Notes: generated by a model from the letters alone, not told the origin. A stretch of DNA of 48,005 bases from a beta proteobacterium AAP99 (GCA_001295775.1 LJIA01000004.1:1-48005); one strand, 5' to 3'; positions 18,763 to 28,113 are shown, counted from the stretch's first letter. Program-made: numbers and translations.

Positions 18763-20063
18763 TGAGTGATCGGCCAACCGAGCGTGCATCACCGGCGCGC
18801 GATGAGCCGCTTTGGCGCAGCCTGATTCACGCTGCCGCTTGTGTGCAGGGCGTGCGCGCCGGCCGGACCCTGGACGACGGCCTCGGGAAAGCCCGGGCAC
18901 AGGCGGGCAACCCCGGCGCGGTTCATGATCTCGCGGCCCATGCGCTGCGCCATCTGGCACTGGGCGAGCACTTGCTTGCGCAAGGTGCGGCGCGGTTACC
19001 TGCCGAGCCACTCAACAGCCTGCTGACCCTGGCGTTGACGCTCCTGGCTTCGGCGCCGGAAAAGTATTCGGAGCATGCCCTGGTGAGTCAGGCCGTGGAA
19101 GCGGCCGCGGCCCTGCCCGGTGGTACACGCCTAAAAGGATTCGCAAACGCGGTGTTGCGCGGATTTCTGCGCGAGCGGACAAACGCGATGTCGAGCGCGA
19201 TGCGCGATCCAGTCTGCGAACTTGGTCATCCGCAGTGGTGGCTCGATCGCACGATTGCGCAGTATCCCGAGCAGTGGCGCGAGGTCGTCGAGGCCAACAA
19301 CCGGCCTGGCCCCATGACGCTGCGGGTAAACCTGAGGCGGACAAGCCGGGAAGCGCTGGCCCGGCGCTGGGTCGCCGACGGAATCGAAAGTCGGCCGATT
19401 GGGGTGTCTGGCCTGATCCTCGCGCGCGCTCGACCCGTCTCTGGCTTGCCCGGCTTTGACGAGGGCCTGTGCTCGGTGCAGGACGAAGCGGCCCAGCGTG
19501 CGGCCTACATGCTCGACGCGCAGCCGGGCATGCGCGTACTGGATGCCTGTGCGGCACCGGGCGGCAAGACCGGGCATATCCTTGAGCGGACGGACTGTGA
19601 TGTGCTCGCGCTCGACAGCGACCCCGACCGACTCGCGCTGGTCCGCCAGAATCTGGTTCGCCTCGGTCTCAACGCAGAACTGAAGGTCGCGGATGCCGCA
19701 AAACTGGCGCAGTGGTGGGATGGGCGCCCATTCCAGCGGATTCTGCTGGATGCGCCATGCTCAGCCAGTGGCATCGTGCGGCGGCAGCCGGATATCCGCT
19801 GGTTGCGGCGGCCAGCCGATATCGCGCGGCTGGCCAGCGAGCAGCGCGACTTGCTCAATCAGCTCTGGACCGCGCTGGCACCGGGCGGCCGGTTGGTGTA
19901 CGCGACCTGTTCGGTCTGGAAAGAGGAGGGGCGCGATCAAATCGACGCTTTCCTGCAACGAACGCCGGACGCCAGCCTGATTGGCGAGCCGCTGCAGTTG
20001 CTACCTTTGTCAGGCGACGCGGACAATCATGATGGGTTTTTCTACGCCATCCTCCAGAAGTAG
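18762..20063 (+). CDS. rsmB: 16S rRNA m5C967 methyltransferase RsmB
   Basis: RsmB methylates cytosine 967 of 16S rRNA using S-adenosylmethionine. The 433-residue protein has the N-terminal NusB-like RNA-binding domain (about 20-150) and a C-terminal Rossmann methyltransferase. Motif I reads LDACAAPGGKTGH near 262. The two catalytic cysteines are in DAPCSASG (Cys333) and ATCSVWKEE (Cys383). The ATG at 18762 shares its A with the upstream stop. The gene leads a run with DUF4390, ntrY and ntrX that is common in betaproteobacteria. Confidence 0.95.
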   Translation: MSDRPTERASPARDEPLWRSLIHAAACVQGVRAGRTLDDGLGKARAQAGNPGAVHDLAAHALRHLALGEHLLAQGAARLPAEPLNSLLTLALTLLASAPEKYSEHALVSQAVEAAAALPGGTRLKGFANAVLRGFLRERTNAMSSAMRDPVCELGHPQWWLDRTIAQYPEQWREVVEANNRPGPMTLRVNLRRTSREALARRWVADGIESRPIGVSGLILARARPVSGLPGFDEGLCSVQDEAAQRAAYMLDAQPGMRVLDACAAPGGKTGHILERTDCDVLALDSDPDRLALVRQNLVRLGLNAELKVADAAKLAQWWDGRPFQRILLDAPCSASGIVRRQPDIRWLRRPADIARLASEQRDLLNQLWTALAPGGRLVYATCSVWKEEGRDQIDAFLQRTPDASLIGEPLQLLPLSGDADNHDGFFYAILQK

Positions 20064-20068
20064 TTGCC

Positions 20069-20698
20069 TTGAGCGCAATCGACGCGTCTTCCGCGACGCG
20101 GCAACCTCCTGTTCTCCGAATGCTGCTGAGCGCCTTGGCGATCGGTCTGCTGGCGCTCGCCCTGGGTCTCTGGCCGGCGCACGCGGCGCGTGCCGAAGGC
20201 ATCGAGAGCGGGGCGCTGAGCCTTACGACGCGGGAAGATGGCTATTTTCTCTCTGCTGACTACCGCATTGAGCTGCCTCAGCGCCTGGAAGAGGCCCTGC
20301 TCGCGGTTCCGCTGTTCTTTGTCTTTGACTATGACCTCGAGCAACGCCGTTGGTACTGGCTAGACAAGACGGTGGCCAGTGGCACCGTGACGTATCGCCT
20401 GAGCTTCAACGCGCTGACTCGACAGTATCGGGTTGCCATCAATGCCGACGGGCAGCGCAGCGCCTCGGCGACCCTGAACTTCGCCAGCCTGGAAGAGGCG
20501 CTTCGGCTGATCTCGCGCGTCCGGCGCGAAGCGATCGTGCCGGTCAATGCGCTTGAGCGCGGAGAACGATATCGGCTCACCGCACGCCTGCGGCTGGACT
20601 TGACCCAGTTGCCCAAACCCTTCCAACTGAACGCGCTCACGCAGCGCGAATGGTTGCTCGACTCCGAGCTGCGCCGCATTAGCATCGAGCCTCGATGA
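20069..20698 (+). CDS. DUF4390-family exported protein
   Basis: This 209-residue protein has an N-terminal hydrophobic segment (about 18-42, then AHAARAEG), consistent with a signal peptide or anchor, and a soluble domain of the DUF4390 type (YFLSADYRIELP, VPLFFVFDYDL, RYRLTARLRLDL). No biochemical function is established for the family to my knowledge. The TTG at 20069 sits five bases after rsmB; an ATG at 20120 would give a shorter, more standard signal peptide. Its stop overlaps the ntrY start (ATGA). Constant linkage to ntrYX suggests a role in sensing through that kinase, which is an inference. Confidence 0.8.
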   Translation: MSAIDASSATRQPPVLRMLLSALAIGLLALALGLWPAHAARAEGIESGALSLTTREDGYFLSADYRIELPQRLEEALLAVPLFFVFDYDLEQRRWYWLDKTVASGTVTYRLSFNALTRQYRVAINADGQRSASATLNFASLEEALRLISRVRREAIVPVNALERGERYRLTARLRLDLTQLPKPFQLNALTQREWLLDSELRRISIEPR

Positions 20699-23013
20699 GT
20701 CGAGTTTGGCGTTACGGCCTGATTGCTGCCCTGGGCCTGGCGGGCGTCGCCCTCTTCCTGCTTGCGGCGGGGACGAGCAACACAGCGCTCTTTGCGCGCC
20801 ACTACAACACCCTTTTGCTGGCCAACTTCGTGGTGGCCGGCGTGGTGCTCGCGGCTGTTCTGGCCCTCGCCTGGCGTCTGGCAAGACGCCTCTATCAGCG
20901 CCGCTTCGGTGCGCGGCTGACCATGCGCTTTGCCTTGGCGTTTTCGGCCATGGGCATGCTGCCCGGCGTCGTGATCTTTCTCGTCTCGACCACATTCCTG
21001 CATCGCTCGATCGAGAGCTGGTTCAACGTGCGGGTCGATGCCGCACTGGAGTCGGGGCTGACGCTCACGCGCACCGCGCTCGATAGCCTGCTGGACGATA
21101 CGTCGCGGCGTACGCGGGCCCTTGCATCGGAGCTGGCCGGCCTGCCCGATGGCTCGCTCTCCGCGCAGATCGACCTGGCGCGTAGCAGCTTCGGCCAGGC
21201 CGACATCGTTGTCTTCACGGCCGACGGGCGCGTGCTGGCGTCCAGCGGATCCAGCGGATTTTCTCTGCGCGCCGAGCTTCCACCCCAGGCGCAACTGCGC
21301 AGCGTCCGGCAAGGCCGCCCGGTCGCCCAGCTGGAATCAGAGCTGGAGGCGCGCGAGGGCCGTGATGCGCGCCCAGACGCGATTGATCCGAACCGCGACC
21401 CGCGGCTGCGCATGCGGGTTGTCGTGCAACTGGCCGATCCGCGGACGCTGGAGATCAACCCTCGCATCCGATACCTGCAGGTGCTTCAACCGGTGCCGGT
21501 ACAGCTTGCGCGGAATGCCGAGGCGGTTCGCGCTGGATTCCAGGACTATCGGGAACTCGCGCTCTCCCGCGAGGGGCTGCGTGACATGTACACGCTCACG
21601 ATGACCCTGGTGCTCCTGCTCGCCGTGCTGGCGTCGATCGCCGGCGCCTTCCTGCTGGCGAGCCGCATGAGTGCACCCTTGCTCGCCCTTGCTGAAGGTA
21701 CCCGGGCAGTAGCCAGCGGGGACTTCCGGCCGCTTCCGCTGCGCCGTGCGGGCGACGAGCTGTCGCTCCTCATGGAGTCCTTCAACCGGATGACCGAACA
21801 GCTTTCCGAGGCGCGTGCCACAACTGACGCCTCGCGCCGTCTGCTGGAGGCAAACAACCTGTTTCTCGAAAATGTGCTCGCCAACCTCAGCGCGGGCGTG
21901 CTGGTACTAGATGCTCAGGGGCGGCTGTCCACGTACAACCAGAGCGCCGTGCGCATTCTCGGTGCATCGCTTGCGGATCATCGCGGTCACGCTGTCCAGC
22001 ATGCCTTGCCCCCAGGGTTTGCGCAGCTTCTTGAGCGGGAAAGCAGTCGTGGCGAGTCGATCTGGCAGGCGGAGCTTGAAATGTCGCGCACGCCGATCGG
22101 AGCCATGGATGAGGCCGCGGCCGTAAACCTTCTGGTGCGCAGCGCACCTCTTGCCGGTGCGCTCGGCGCCGACCCCGCGCAGGCCGACAGCACGAGCGCC
22201 GGGCGAGTCGTCGTGTTCGACGACATCACCGAGCTCATCGTCGCTCAGCGCAGTACCGCCTGGGCGGAGGTTGCACGGCGTCTTGCTCACGAGATCAAGA
22301 ACCCTCTCACGCCGATCCAGCTGTCGGCCGAGCGCCTGCAGCACAAGCTGGCGGACAAGCTGGACGCCGCCAGTGCCGATGTGCTGATCAAGAGCTGCGC
22401 GACGATCATCAACCAGGTGACTGCACTCAAGCGGCTGGTCAATGAGTTCCGGGACTATGCGCGCATGCCCGCCGCGGAGCTTGCGCCGCTCGATCTCAAT
22501 GCGCTGGTGGACGAAGTGATGCGTCTGTATGAGCATGAGCTGGGGCCTCAGGGGCGGATTGCCGTGACGCTTGATGATCGGCTGCCGCTGATTGAAGGTG
22601 ACGCACCACAGCTGCGCCAAGTGATTCACAACCTGATCAAGAACGCGCTTGAGGCCTGCGATCGTGCGCCGGAGGGTGTGGATGGTCCACCGCGCCGGCA
22701 CGTTTGGGTATCGACTACCCTGCTCACCGACGCCGAGTCGCCGAGTCGAAAGCGTGTAAAGTTCTCGATCAGAGACTCGGGTCCGGGGTTCCCGGCAAAG
22801 ATTCTTGCTCGAGCCTTCGAGCCCTATGTCACCAGCAAAGCGGGAGGCACGGGGCTCGGACTGGCGATCGTGAAGCGGATCGCCGACGAGCATGGCGCCC
22901 GAGTCTCGGTGCGCAACCGCGACAGCGGTGGCGCGGAAGTGGAGATCACGTTCACCAAACTGATCTCCAGGGAGTACGCCTCACAGGCGGCGCAGACAGC
23001 AGGATCGACATAG
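20695..23013 (+). CDS. ntrY: NtrY-like membrane sensor histidine kinase
   Basis: The 772-residue kinase has several N-terminal membrane segments: about 5-25, 38-62 and 78-102, then one after the periplasmic part near 305-325. A HAMP region (LASRMSAPLLALAEGTRAVA) and a PAS region (ENVLANLSAGVLVLDAQGR) follow. The HisKA motif is RRLAHEIKNPLTP with His532. The ATPase shows HNLIKNALEA, DSGPGFP and GGTGLGLAIVKRIADEHG. This is the NtrY architecture, linked to nitrogen, redox or envelope control in different proteobacteria. The partner regulator begins three bases after its stop. Calling it NtrY is by architecture and neighbours; the signal is unknown. Confidence 0.9.
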   Translation: MSRVWRYGLIAALGLAGVALFLLAAGTSNTALFARHYNTLLLANFVVAGVVLAAVLALAWRLARRLYQRRFGARLTMRFALAFSAMGMLPGVVIFLVSTTFLHRSIESWFNVRVDAALESGLTLTRTALDSLLDDTSRRTRALASELAGLPDGSLSAQIDLARSSFGQADIVVFTADGRVLASSGSSGFSLRAELPPQAQLRSVRQGRPVAQLESELEAREGRDARPDAIDPNRDPRLRMRVVVQLADPRTLEINPRIRYLQVLQPVPVQLARNAEAVRAGFQDYRELALSREGLRDMYTLTMTLVLLLAVLASIAGAFLLASRMSAPLLALAEGTRAVASGDFRPLPLRRAGDELSLLMESFNRMTEQLSEARATTDASRRLLEANNLFLENVLANLSAGVLVLDAQGRLSTYNQSAVRILGASLADHRGHAVQHALPPGFAQLLERESSRGESIWQAELEMSRTPIGAMDEAAAVNLLVRSAPLAGALGADPAQADSTSAGRVVVFDDITELIVAQRSTAWAEVARRLAHEIKNPLTPIQLSAERLQHKLADKLDAASADVLIKSCATIINQVTALKRLVNEFRDYARMPAAELAPLDLNALVDEVMRLYEHELGPQGRIAVTLDDRLPLIEGDAPQLRQVIHNLIKNALEACDRAPEGVDGPPRRHVWVSTTLLTDAESPSRKRVKFSIRDSGPGFPAKILARAFEPYVTSKAGGTGLGLAIVKRIADEHGARVSVRNRDSGGAEVEITFTKLISREYASQAAQTAGST

Positions 23014-23016
23014 CGC

Positions 23017-23724
23017 ATGGCACGGATATTGGTCGTGGACGACGAGGTGGGTATTCGGGAGTTGCTCTCGGAAATCCTGAACGACGAAGGCCACGAGGTC
23101 GTGAGCGCAGAAAATGCGCAGAGCGCTCGTTCTGCCCGCGCCACTCAGCACTTCGACGCAATCCTGCTCGACATCTGGATGCCCGACACCGACGGCGTCA
23201 CGCTGCTCAAGGAGTGGGCTGGCCAGAACGCTTTGGCGGCGACACCCGTGATCATGATGAGCGGCCACGGAACGATTGACACGGCAGTCGAGGCGACGCG
23301 CATCGGCGCGATCGACTTCCTTGAGAAGCCCATCACGCTGACCAAGCTGCTCAAGGCCGTGTCCGTGGCTCTGAACCGCGGCAAGGCGCCCGCGGTTGCG
23401 GCACGCCCCGCAAGCGTGGTGCAGGCTGCGCCGGTGGTGGTTGCATCGGCGTCGGGCATGATGCCCAGCGTTCTGCAGGCAGTCACGGCCGAGCCCGCCA
23501 TCGCTCCGAGTCCGCCAGGGCTTGATCTGCCCCTGGATGCACCGTTGCGTGAGGCGCGTGACGCGTTTGAACGGGTCTACTTCGAGCATCATCTGGCGCG
23601 CGAAGGCTGGAGCATGACGCGTGTGGCCGAGCGCACCGGTCTGGAGCGCACACACCTCTACCGCAAGCTCAAGCAGCTCGGGATCGAGCTCGCCCGCAAG
23701 AAGGCCGAAGCCAACAGCGCCTGA
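23017..23724 (+). CDS. NtrX-like response regulator lacking the AAA+ domain
   Basis: The 235-residue protein has a receiver domain (VVDDEVGIRELL; phosphoacceptor Asp52 in LLDIWMPDTDG; FLEKPIT) and, after an Ala/Val/Pro-rich linker (about 125-175), a Fis-type helix-turn-helix (MTRVAERTGLERTHLYRKLK). Canonical NtrX is about twice as long and has a sigma-54-interacting AAA+ domain in between. None is present here, and no frameshift or leftover fragment is visible. It cannot drive sigma-54 promoters by itself; a DNA-binding activator or repressor of another kind is more likely. It shares an operon with the NtrY-like kinase. Confidence 0.9.
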   Translation: MARILVVDDEVGIRELLSEILNDEGHEVVSAENAQSARSARATQHFDAILLDIWMPDTDGVTLLKEWAGQNALAATPVIMMSGHGTIDTAVEATRIGAIDFLEKPITLTKLLKAVSVALNRGKAPAVAARPASVVQAAPVVVASASGMMPSVLQAVTAEPAIAPSPPGLDLPLDAPLREARDAFERVYFEHHLAREGWSMTRVAERTGLERTHLYRKLKQLGIELARKKAEANSA

Positions 23725-23795
23725 CGACTGGCCGGGCACACCTCGGCTTGTCTATGCTGCGCCGGCACACAAGCAAAAGAGCAGCGGAGCGCTGA

Positions 23796-25190
23796 ATGCG
23801 AGTCCTGATCGTGGGGGCCGGCCGGGTGGGGGAGTCGGTCGCAGAGAGCCTCGTTTCCGAAGCGAACGACATCACTGTCATTGATCCTGATGCTGCACGC
23901 ATCGCGATCCTGCAGGATCGGCTGGATCTGCGAGGTGTCGTGGGCCTGGGGACATCCATTCAGACCCTGCGCGAAGCCGGTGCTGACGATGCGGAGCTCC
24001 TTGTGGCCTGCGCCACTTCGGACGAGACCAATCTCGTTGTCAGCCGGATCGGTCGCGATGTCTTCAATATTCCGACACGCATCGTTCGTGTTCGCTCCTC
24101 GGAATTTCAGGAGCACGAGGCGCTGACGCGCGACGGCTTTGCGGCCGACGTGGTCATCTGCCCCGAGCAGAGCGTGACCAACACCATCCTGAAACTGGTC
24201 GAGTTTCCCGAAGCGCTGCAGGTGCTCGAGTTTGCCGAGGGACGCGTTTCTCTGGTGGCGGTGCGGGCCGTTGAGGGCGGCGCGCTGGTCCGACAGCGCA
24301 TCCGGGAGTTGCGCGACCATCTGCCGGGCATCGATGTGCGTGTGGTCACGATCTACCGCGCCCAACGGGCCATGATCCCGGACGGCGAGACCATCATCGA
24401 ACCCGGTGACGAAGTCTTTGTGCTTGCGCAGACCAAGCATCTGCGCAGACTCATCCGGGAGTTGCGCACCATCGACAAACCCGTCAGGCGCATCATGATC
24501 GCTGGTGGCGGCAACATCGGGACGCGTCTGGCGCAGGCGCTCCAGTCGGACTACAACCTGCGCGTCATCGACCGCAATCCGAGGACGACCCAGCGCCTGG
24601 CCACGCAGCTCAGTTCGTCGGCCCTGGTACTCGAAGGCGATGCCACGGACGAAGATCTGCTGACGGACGAGAGTGTCCAGGAGATGGACCTCTTCATGGC
24701 GGTCACCAACGATGACGAGAACAACATCATGGCTGCGCTGCTCGCCAAGCGGCTTGGCGCTCGGCGGGTGATCGCCCTGATCAACCGCAAGGCCTACGCC
24801 GACATGATGCAGGGCAGCCGGATCGACATTGCGATTGCGCCCTCGCAGGCGACGATCGGTGATCTGCTGACCCATATCCGCCGCGGTGACGTGGCGCGCG
24901 TTCACAGCCTGCGTCGTGGTGCGGCCGAAGCCCTGGAAGCGATCGCGCACGGCGACCGCAACTCGAGCAAGGTGGTTGGGCGGCGCATCGACCAGATCGA
25001 CCTGTTTGCCGCAGAGCGTGGTGTGACCGTGGGAGCCCTTGTACGTGGCGAGGGCGAGGACGCCGAAGTCATCATTGCCCATCACGACACGGTGATCGAG
25101 GCAGAGGATCACGTCATCGTCTTCGTGAACAACAAGCGCCTCGTACCGAAGGTCGAGAAGTTGTTCCAGGTGTCGGCCGGCTTCTTCTGA
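23796..25190 (+). CDS. trkA: Trk potassium uptake regulator TrkA
   Basis: TrkA is the cytoplasmic nucleotide-binding ring that gates the TrkH/TrkG potassium channel. The 464-residue length fits two RCK units in tandem. The first Rossmann fold starts MRVLIVGAGRVGESVAESL and the second starts IMIAGGGNIGTRLAQAL near 230. Each is followed by a TrkA-C domain (near 140-220 and 370-455). It precedes trkH by nine bases and follows the NtrX-like gene by 71 bases, so this pair may be read from the same transcript as the two-component genes. Confidence 0.95.
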   Translation: MRVLIVGAGRVGESVAESLVSEANDITVIDPDAARIAILQDRLDLRGVVGLGTSIQTLREAGADDAELLVACATSDETNLVVSRIGRDVFNIPTRIVRVRSSEFQEHEALTRDGFAADVVICPEQSVTNTILKLVEFPEALQVLEFAEGRVSLVAVRAVEGGALVRQRIRELRDHLPGIDVRVVTIYRAQRAMIPDGETIIEPGDEVFVLAQTKHLRRLIRELRTIDKPVRRIMIAGGGNIGTRLAQALQSDYNLRVIDRNPRTTQRLATQLSSSALVLEGDATDEDLLTDESVQEMDLFMAVTNDDENNIMAALLAKRLGARRVIALINRKAYADMMQGSRIDIAIAPSQATIGDLLTHIRRGDVARVHSLRRGAAEALEAIAHGDRNSSKVVGRRIDQIDLFAAERGVTVGALVRGEGEDAEVIIAHHDTVIEAEDHVIVFVNNKRLVPKVEKLFQVSAGFF

Positions 25191-25199
25191 GCCCAGCGC

Positions 25200-26672
25200 A
25201 TGCAGCGTCAGCTCCTGCCCATCGTCAACATCCTGGGCTTTGTCATCATGCTGTTCGGCGCGACCATGCTCGTGCCGCTCGGGGTCTCCCATGTGCTCGG
25301 TGATGCCGCGCGCAGCGCCTATGACGAAGCCATCTTCATCACGCTCATCGCCGGCCTGACCCTGTTTGTGGCGACGCGCCGGTTCAGGCGCGAGTTGATG
25401 CCCCGCGACGGCTTTCTGCTGGTCTCGCTCGTCTGGACCACACTGCCCGCCTTCGCCACGCTCCCGCTGCTCTTCTACTTCAAGCAGGCGGGCGCGCCGA
25501 TCTCATTCACGGATGCCTACTTCGAGGCAATGAGCGGCATGACGACGACGGGAGCCACCGTGCTCAGCGGCCTGGAGCATCTGCCGCCATCCATCAACGT
25601 CTGGCGGCATCTGCTGGTATGGATCGGTGGCATGGGCATCATTGTGATGGCAGTGGCCATCCTGCCGCTGCTCGGTGTGGGCGGGATGCAGGTCTACAAG
25701 GCCGAAACGCCCGGCCCCATGAAAGACGCCAAGCTCACACCGCGCATCACGGAGACGGCCAAGGGTCTGTACGCGGTCTACCTCGGCATCAGTCTCGCGT
25801 GTTTCCTGAGCTACCGGGCCGCCGGCATGAACACCCTGGATGCCTTCTGCCATATGGCCAGCACCATGGGTCTGGGGGGCTTCTCGACCTATGACGCGAG
25901 CTTCGGGCAGTTCAATTCACCGCAGATCGAGCTGGTCGCGATCGTCTTCATGACGCTGGCGGGATTCAACTTCGCGATGCACTTCCTAGCCTGGCGGCGC
26001 CGTTCGCTGCGTGCCTATGTGGATTGCCCGGAGGCGCGCTGGTACCTGCTGGTGATGTACGCAGGCGTTGCGGTCGTGGCCGTGTTCCTGTGGGTCAAGG
26101 GGGTGTACCCGGAATTCCTCACGGCCCTGCGCCATGCCGCATTCAACGTGGTGTCGATCGCTACCACCACGGGCTTTGCCAGCGTGGACTACGAGAAGTG
26201 GCCAGCGTTTGCGCCGATCCTGATGCTTTTCCTGTGCGCCATTGCAACGTCTGCTGGGTCGACAGGCGGGGGCATCAAGATGATGCGCGCCGTGATCATG
26301 TTCAAGCTCTCGAAGCGGGAGCTGGTCCGCATCCTGCACCCGCGCATCGTGAATCCGGTGAAGCTCGGTGGCAGCATGGTGGATTCCCGCGTGATTCTGG
26401 CCACGCTCGCGTTCATGCTCATTTACGGCGGGACGATGATCTTTCTGACCTTGATCCAGCTGGCGTCCGGGCTGGATCCGATCACGGCATTCACGTCCAT
26501 CGTCGCCTGCCTGAACAACACCGGCCCTGGACTGGGCCAGGTCGGCCCGTCAAGCAACTATCAGGGTCTGAGCGATCTGCAGACCTGGGTCTGCACAGCC
26601 GCAATGCTGCTGGGTCGTTTGGAGCTTTTTTCGGTGATCGTGCTGTTCACTCCGGCGTTCTGGCGCCGATAA
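25200..26672 (+). CDS. trkH: Trk potassium channel TrkH
   Basis: TrkH is the inner-membrane potassium-translocating subunit. The 490-residue protein has about ten hydrophobic segments and the four pore-loop regions of the family: GMTTTGATVL near 115, STMGLGGFSTY near 222, ATTTGFASVDYEKWP near 322, and CLNNTGPGLG near 440. A STGGGIKMMR segment near 355, typical of TrkH, is present. It partners TrkA directly upstream. There is no clear terminator between it and the DUF3567 gene. Confidence 0.95.
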   Translation: MQRQLLPIVNILGFVIMLFGATMLVPLGVSHVLGDAARSAYDEAIFITLIAGLTLFVATRRFRRELMPRDGFLLVSLVWTTLPAFATLPLLFYFKQAGAPISFTDAYFEAMSGMTTTGATVLSGLEHLPPSINVWRHLLVWIGGMGIIVMAVAILPLLGVGGMQVYKAETPGPMKDAKLTPRITETAKGLYAVYLGISLACFLSYRAAGMNTLDAFCHMASTMGLGGFSTYDASFGQFNSPQIELVAIVFMTLAGFNFAMHFLAWRRRSLRAYVDCPEARWYLLVMYAGVAVVAVFLWVKGVYPEFLTALRHAAFNVVSIATTTGFASVDYEKWPAFAPILMLFLCAIATSAGSTGGGIKMMRAVIMFKLSKRELVRILHPRIVNPVKLGGSMVDSRVILATLAFMLIYGGTMIFLTLIQLASGLDPITAFTSIVACLNNTGPGLGQVGPSSNYQGLSDLQTWVCTAAMLLGRLELFSVIVLFTPAFWRR

Positions 26673-26752
26673 ACCCCTTGGAGGCGGAACTCGGTGCGCA
26701 CTTGATGTGTGCGCATCGGCCCACATCTGGGTGCCAGATCGGAGTGATTCTC

Positions 26753-26995
26753 ATGCGAACCATCTTCAACAGCGACAACTATTGCGTTGTGCTCTTCCCC
26801 GAGACACCTCAGGGTCCGGCCTACGAGATCATGGACAAGCAGGGCCGCCGCGAAGTCTTCGTGGACGGCGATCTGGCCCAGGCCTTCAAGCACAAGGTAT
26901 CTGCGTTGATGGCCGAGCAGCCGGGCGAGGACGAGATCGATCAGTTCCTCGCGCAATTCGACGGCATCATGCAGACCAAGCTGGTGTTTCACTGA
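26753..26995 (+). CDS. DUF3567-family small protein
   Basis: This 80-residue cytoplasmic protein starts MRTIFNSDNYCVVLFP and fits the DUF3567 family found in betaproteobacteria. It has no membrane segment and no known function. The middle (DKQGRREVFVDGDLAQAFK) and acidic C-terminal half (PGEDEIDQFLAQFD) are the recognisable parts. GGAG lies eight bases before the ATG. A strong terminator follows 20 bp after the stop. Confidence 0.85.
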   Translation: MRTIFNSDNYCVVLFPETPQGPAYEIMDKQGRREVFVDGDLAQAFKHKVSALMAEQPGEDEIDQFLAQFDGIMQTKLVFH

Positions 26996-27015
26996 GCAGC
27001 TGTCGCGCCACAAAC

Positions 27016-27042
27016 AAAAAGGGGCCGCAATGGCCCCTTTTT
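27016..27042. terminator. Bidirectional intrinsic terminator
   Basis: A perfect 11-bp stem (aaaaaggggcc with ggccccttttt) around a 5-base loop has A and T runs on opposite sides, so it can end transcription both ways. It lies between the convergent DUF3567 gene and the HNH endonuclease gene. Confidence 0.93.
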
Positions 27043-27060
27043 GATGTGCGGCAGTTGCAG

Positions 27061-27633
27061 CTAGCTGCCCGCGTGTGGAGACCATCGGCTGTAGCGCGGC
27101 AGGCTGGCCGAAAGGAACGCCATCTGGTCGGCGAGGATGTTGCGGTTCGAAAGAATGAAGCCCTCGTTGCGACAGACCCGATAGGGAACGTAGAGCAGGC
27201 TCATGCCGGCTTCTTCGGGCGTGCGGTTGCCCTTGCGATGATTGCAACCGCGGCACGCGGTGACGACGTTCATCCAGGAATGGCGACCGCCGCGCGACAC
27301 CGGCTGAATGTGCTCCACCGTCAACTGCCGCTCTTCATAGCGGCTGCCGCAGTAGGCGCACATGAAGCGATCCCGCAGAAACAGGCGCTCTCGCGTCAGC
27401 CCGACATGCGCGTGATCGTGCGGGACGCGATGGCGCCCACGCACCATGACGATCGATGAAAACACCAGTTCGGAGATGCGCTGGCTCGCACGATTGAAGC
27501 CGCCGGACAGCGAGAACAGGTTCTCGCCAAGCTCGGTGATCACCTTGTCGGCAGCGTAGTAGCGCGCTGCGCGGGGCATGCCTGCCCAGCGCACCGGTTG
27601 TCCGACCGAATCCACGATCAGGATGTGCGACAT
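27061..27633 (-). CDS. HNH endonuclease
   Basis: The 190-residue protein contains an HNH nuclease domain near residues 95-150. It begins with a CAYCGSRY zinc knuckle, continues with LTVEHIQPVSRGG (catalytic His in EHI), an Asn in MNVVTACRGCN, and closes with CNHRKGN. The second zinc pair is CRGC. Such stand-alone HNH proteins are widespread in Burkholderiales and are not tied here to a phage, restriction system or toxin. The substrate is unknown. I chose the ATG at 27633 (MSHILIVD), although the frame is open for 14 further codons. Confidence 0.88.
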   Translation of the reverse strand: MSHILIVDSVGQPVRWAGMPRAARYYAADKVITELGENLFSLSGGFNRASQRISELVFSSIVMVRGRHRVPHDHAHVGLTRERLFLRDRFMCAYCGSRYEERQLTVEHIQPVSRGGRHSWMNVVTACRGCNHRKGNRTPEEAGMSLLYVPYRVCRNEGFILSNRNILADQMAFLSASLPRYSRWSPHAGS

Positions 27634-27744
27634 GCGGCTGATTGTGTCACGGTCAACCGGCCACGGGAAGCCCATGGCCCGTCCCGGCGCAACATGTCAC
27701 AGGCGCATGTCACGGGCGCGTCATGCGCCTCGCGAGTGTGGGCG

Positions 27745-28011
27745 CTACTTGCTGGGCGCGGTGCTTGCGGGCGCAGATGTGTCCTGACGCGGCGCCGCAG
27801 CCGTGACCACACGCGTCGGGTAGTTGAGCCACATCACCTGCACGCCGCGATCACGCGCAGTGCGCTCGATCTGCGCCACCTTCTGATTGTCGACTTCCAC
27901 ACTTTGCGCGGCGGGCAGGCCAGCGCAGGCAGAGAGCACCGCCAGTGCTGTGACGGCCAGTGCAGCACGTGCCGCACGGGGCGTGGATATGAATGGGTCT
28001 GCGTTGTTCAT
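27745..28011 (-). CDS. Small predicted lipoprotein
   Basis: The 88-residue product has a signal peptide with a lipobox, LSAC, near residue 29, so the mature protein would be a lipid-anchored peptide of about 60 residues. The rest (VEVDNQKVAQIERTARDRG, VMWLNYPTR) matches no family I recognise. AGGAGA lies seven bases before the ATG. It is single-gene and divergent from the EamA transporter. Confidence 0.75.
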   Translation of the reverse strand: MNNADPFISTPRAARAALAVTALAVLSACAGLPAAQSVEVDNQKVAQIERTARDRGVQVMWLNYPTRVVTAAAPRQDTSAPASTAPSK

Positions 28012-28113
28012 GACCGCTCTCCTGCGCAGGGGCCAGATTGCAGCTTAGGTCAGCCGGTGCAGTGCGCAAGCCGTCGTGCGAGTTCCATCGCATGCCGCCA
28101 ATACACTGCGCCC

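Noticed and set aside
17719-19011. N-terminal extension of the MFS protein to 832 residues
   Set aside because: The added part is antisense to the GGDEF and rsmB genes and has no domain; the MFS fold starts exactly at the ATG at 17718.
27061-27633. HNH gene as part of a restriction, phage or homing element
   Set aside because: No methyltransferase, intron, phage or toxin gene is adjacent, and the protein fits a common stand-alone chromosomal HNH type.
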